DNA from: Symbiodinium natans
Lineage: Eukaryota; Sar; Dinophyceae; Suessiales; Symbiodiniaceae
Length of the DNA stretch: 20,000 bases
Direction of reading: 5' to 3'
NCBI GenBank assembly: GCA_905221605.1
Contig: CAJNDS010002119.1
Location: 560,001 to 580,000, forward strand
The stretch's first letter is position 1. Each line of letters opens with the position of its first letter. The notes under the pieces were generated by a model. It was not told the DNA's origin and did no database searches. It worked only from the letters and a program-made list of their open reading frames with translations. This document shows positions 17,838 through 20,000 of the stretch, one piece after another. Position numbers and translations under genes: made by a program.

Positions 17838-18998
17838 ATGAAGAGTCACATAGGGAGCCGATTCCTGGAACTCGTTACTAAGAACCACGTGAAGAACCGC
17901 GTAAGCGATGTGCCCCTTTTTCTCCCCCCCGAAACCTGCCAAAGCTCCCAAAAAAAGGCGACCAATGTGGGCAGCGGGCCTTGGCCTTCTTCATTCTGCA
18001 GGCCCCCCCCCCCCCCCCGAAAGCCCGAAGTCCGCTTTGAATGCTTCAGGGTTCCGGTTTTCCCTAAACCCTAAACCCCTAAACCCCTAAACCCTTAAAC
18101 CCTTAAACCCCCAAACCCCCAAACCCCTAAACCCCTAAACCCGGAACCCTCTTCTGATTTGTTGGAGATTTTGGGGCGTGCTGGGCCTCGGCTTGATGAG
18201 CTTAGGCTTAAATGGCCTCTGAGGGCTGAAGGGCCGGGCTACTGGGAGGCGCGTTCGTGAGGCCAACTACCCTGAGCTTGAGCATACGTAAGTTCAGTGA
18301 TAGGCTCAACGTTCTTCCACATACTACTACACCCCAGCTCCAGTAACAGCGGCGCCCAATCTGCGACCTGTGCGGCCAGCACGTCTCGCATGCAGAGGGT
18401 CCATGCTAACTAACAGCCGGGATCTTCGTGGTCTTCGACCCCCCCCCATGAGATGCGTGGAGCGTAGACTGGTGGAGGACGTAGAGGGGAATATCGAGCC
18501 CTTAATAGGGGCGCCTCCGAACTTCGGTGTCCAGCTTCTGCTTCCCCAGACCGCTCCAACAGGGCTCCCTGATGCAGCACATCTGGGAGTGCGAGGCCGA
18601 TCTTTGTGACTGCGGTACCCGGGGACTTCCTGGCAGTTTCCCGAAAGAGCCCAAGAAGCCAGGCTTTCACTTTCTTTCTTTGGGGGGTCCAGGCTGCGGT
18701 TGGGGGAGGGCATCCCTAGCTGAGGCGTGCGTTTGGCACGAAATGTTTTTGGTTTAGTCTCTGATCCAAACAGCAGCGCGAGTCCAGATACCTGTAGCCA
18801 GTGCCCATCTGCTTCACAACTGCTGTGCGGCGGAAACAAATCCAAAGCTCCCAACCTGACCATCCTTGACCGACCTGCGAGCCTAGCATCTGGAAGCTGT
18901 AAAGATGCGCCTTAAACCTTAAACGCCAGGCCTGTGTCGTGTGCCTCCGCTGTGGCCATGCCCGTCCAGACAGCGGAGAGACCCGCCGCGATGCCTAG
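17838..18998 (+). CDS. C2HC zinc-finger protein, short exons
   Basis: Exons in order: 17838-17900 from an ATG (MKSHIGSRFLELVTKNHVKN), 18168-18248 (ILGRAGPRLDELRLKWPLRA then EGPGYWE), 18350-18391 (RRPICDLCGQHVSH) and from 18563 (GSLMQHIWECE). Joining the last two gives C-x2-C-x11-H-x3-C, the spacing of a C2HC finger, with the usual Leu before the His (CDLCGQHVSHGSLMQHIWEC). Such fingers bind metal and serve protein or nucleic-acid contacts. Introns: 17901-18167 (GTAAGC to TTGGAG), 18249-18349 (GCGCGT to AACAG), 18392-18562 (GCAGAG to CCAACAG); all phase 0. A last block 18930-18998 (ACVVCLRCGHARPD, then TAG) has more Cys/His and could join through a GC donor at 18608, or the frame may read on as ADLCDCGTRGLPG. 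ATG 17838 is the earliest Met, not proven to be the start. A rival frame over 18370-18609 is open. Confidence 0.5.
18003..18018. repeat. Poly-C tract (16 C)
   Basis: The longest homopolymer in the window, in the first predicted intron of the C2HC gene. Confidence 0.85.
18063..18142. repeat. Degenerate CCCTAAA array
   Basis: About ten units of CCCTAAA, CCCCTAAA, CCCTTAAA and CCCCCAAA. It lies in the same predicted intron (17901-18167) as the C16 tract, ending 25 nt before the acceptor. Confidence 0.95.
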
Positions 18999-19269
18999 AG
19001 CTGGCTGAAGCTTTGGGTTTCTAAGTTCAGCTTGTACACTCAAACCACTCACTGTTTGTTGAAGGTTTTGGGATGTTAGGTGGCTTCAAGAAAATGCGAA
19101 CCTTCACCAATATGAGCAGAGCCTTGGCAGAGTAATCCTAAACATGTTCTGAGGCCTTTCATTTTCGGAATGGTCTAGCCTTGATCCCGTGGGTTCATGG
19201 CATGACCTTCGAAAAAGGCCGCTCTTGAAGCTTAGGGCATTTGCGGCGTTCGTTGGCCTTAGGCCTTAG
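18999..19269. other. Intergenic stretch, nothing recognised
   Basis: No block with coding bias. Contains TTAGGCCTTAGG just before the next predicted exon. Confidence 0.35.
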
Positions 19270-19960
19270 GCGAAAAGCAATGGGAATCAATCCTGCCACG
19301 AGAGCTGCAAGCCGCCCGATCCGGAGATCATCATCCTTCCAGGTGGAACCTGCCATGTGACCAATGTGGATCGGCTCTACACCCTCAACCCTGTAAAGTT
19401 TAAACCCTGAGTTGGGGTGGTTGAAGGTGGTGGAGCTGCTGTTGGAAGTGTCTGGTCTCAGTAAAGGAATGGCCCCTCCGAATGAATGCGCCTGAGCCCG
19501 AAGTAAAATCCTTCAAGTCAACAGCCATCCTAAACCCATGTGAGGTAGGTTTTATATGGTTAAGGTTCCTGGCGGAGATTGGTGAGTGTACATATTGATC
19601 GTCCGCTACTATCAGCAGTGCTAGGCGCCAAAGCCTGTTTCATCTGTTCTCAGGTGCCCAGACACTGCAGGGGGAGGAAGTGCTAGAAGCAGCTGCCCGA
19701 GCCTGTTCACGCCTTCACTTTCTGGGCTGAGCCGCTGAGCTGATCTCCCAAAACAGGGGCACAGAACACGAGAATCCTTACTGCAGGCATCCCCATTCCC
19801 TAAACCCCGCACCCCATTTTGAGAAAAAACAATCAACCCCCCAACTCTGACAACCCTCAACTCTACAACCCTCAGGTGACGACCTCTCTGCTGCTGCGGC
19901 CCGGGCGAGCCGAAGCAGTCCAGACCCAGCCTCGGCTTGTCGCATGTTTCGCAGTTTTGC
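19270..19960 (+). CDS. Exon chain running toward the window end, unknown protein
   Basis: Four blocks fit in phase: 19270-19392 (AKSNGNQSCHESCKPPDPEI then IILPGGTCHVTNVDRLYTLN), 19467-19540 (EWPLRMNAPEPEVKSFKSTA then ILNP), 19654-19725 (AQTLQGEEVLEAAARACSRL then HFL) and from 19876 (DDLSAAAARASRSSPDPASA then CRMFRSFAIS). The first block has 21 of 30 third positions G or C in its core. Introns: 19393-19466 (GTAAAG to TAAAG), 19541-19653 (GTGAGG to TGTTCTCAG) and 19726-19875 (GCTGAG to CCCTCAG, with CCCTAAACCCC inside). The third acceptor has a good pyrimidine tract. The third block is helical. No family recognised. It may continue past the window. Confidence 0.4.
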
Positions 19961-20000
19961 CATTTCCGTTTTTGTTTTTGTTTCTGGGTGGTGATTCTAC

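Overview
The window reads as nuclear DNA of a dinoflagellate, most likely Symbiodiniaceae or a close relative. Three things point there: interstitial telomere-type repeats of the CCCTAAA class; a long ORF carrying the kind of CCCH (C3H1) zinc-finger block common in Symbiodiniaceae proteomes; and genes that only make sense as many short exons (about 35-200 nt) joined across GT-AG and GC-AG introns. Composition is moderately GC-rich. There are several pure poly-C/poly-G tracts, one large CA-derived satellite and two AT-rich islets. No bacterial operon, rRNA, tRNA, CRISPR array or recognisable transposase was seen.

Layout. 402-1597 (+): exon-like blocks of an unrecognised protein. 2174-3911 (+): the 3' end of a WD40-repeat gene, probably the same transcription direction and possibly the same gene as the previous blocks. 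4524-5135 (+): weak exon chain. 6373-7620 (+) and 8209-8519 (+): short-exon chains of unknown function. 9714-10609 (+): exon chain just upstream of the best gene, 10818-12647 (+), a 609-residue protein with an N-terminal hydrophobic helix, LPFQ repeats, a proline-rich linker and a CCCH zinc finger. 13132-13635 (-): 3' end of a minus-strand gene converging on the zinc-finger gene. 13893-14668 (+): three exons whose phases fit. 15707-16152: CA-derived satellite. 16704-17193 (+): two exons around a 14-copy CCCCTAAA array. 17510-17750 (-): two exons around a 60-nt intron made mostly of telomere-type repeats. 17838-18998 (+): a C2HC zinc-finger gene. 19270 to the window end (+): another exon chain.

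Method and limits. ORFs of 60-100 codons are expected by chance at this base composition, so ORF length was not used as evidence except for the 609-codon ORF. Exons were called by eye from third-position GC, splice-like borders, compatible phase across the intron and sense of the joined protein. With GT or GC donors and any AG acceptor allowed, a single phase match occurs by chance about one time in three, so most chains are hypotheses. The zinc-finger gene is the firmest call; the WD40 and C2HC genes come next because a known motif forms only when the proposed intron is removed. The genes show no obvious shared pathway. The most unusual feature is that telomere-type repeats repeatedly fall inside predicted introns.
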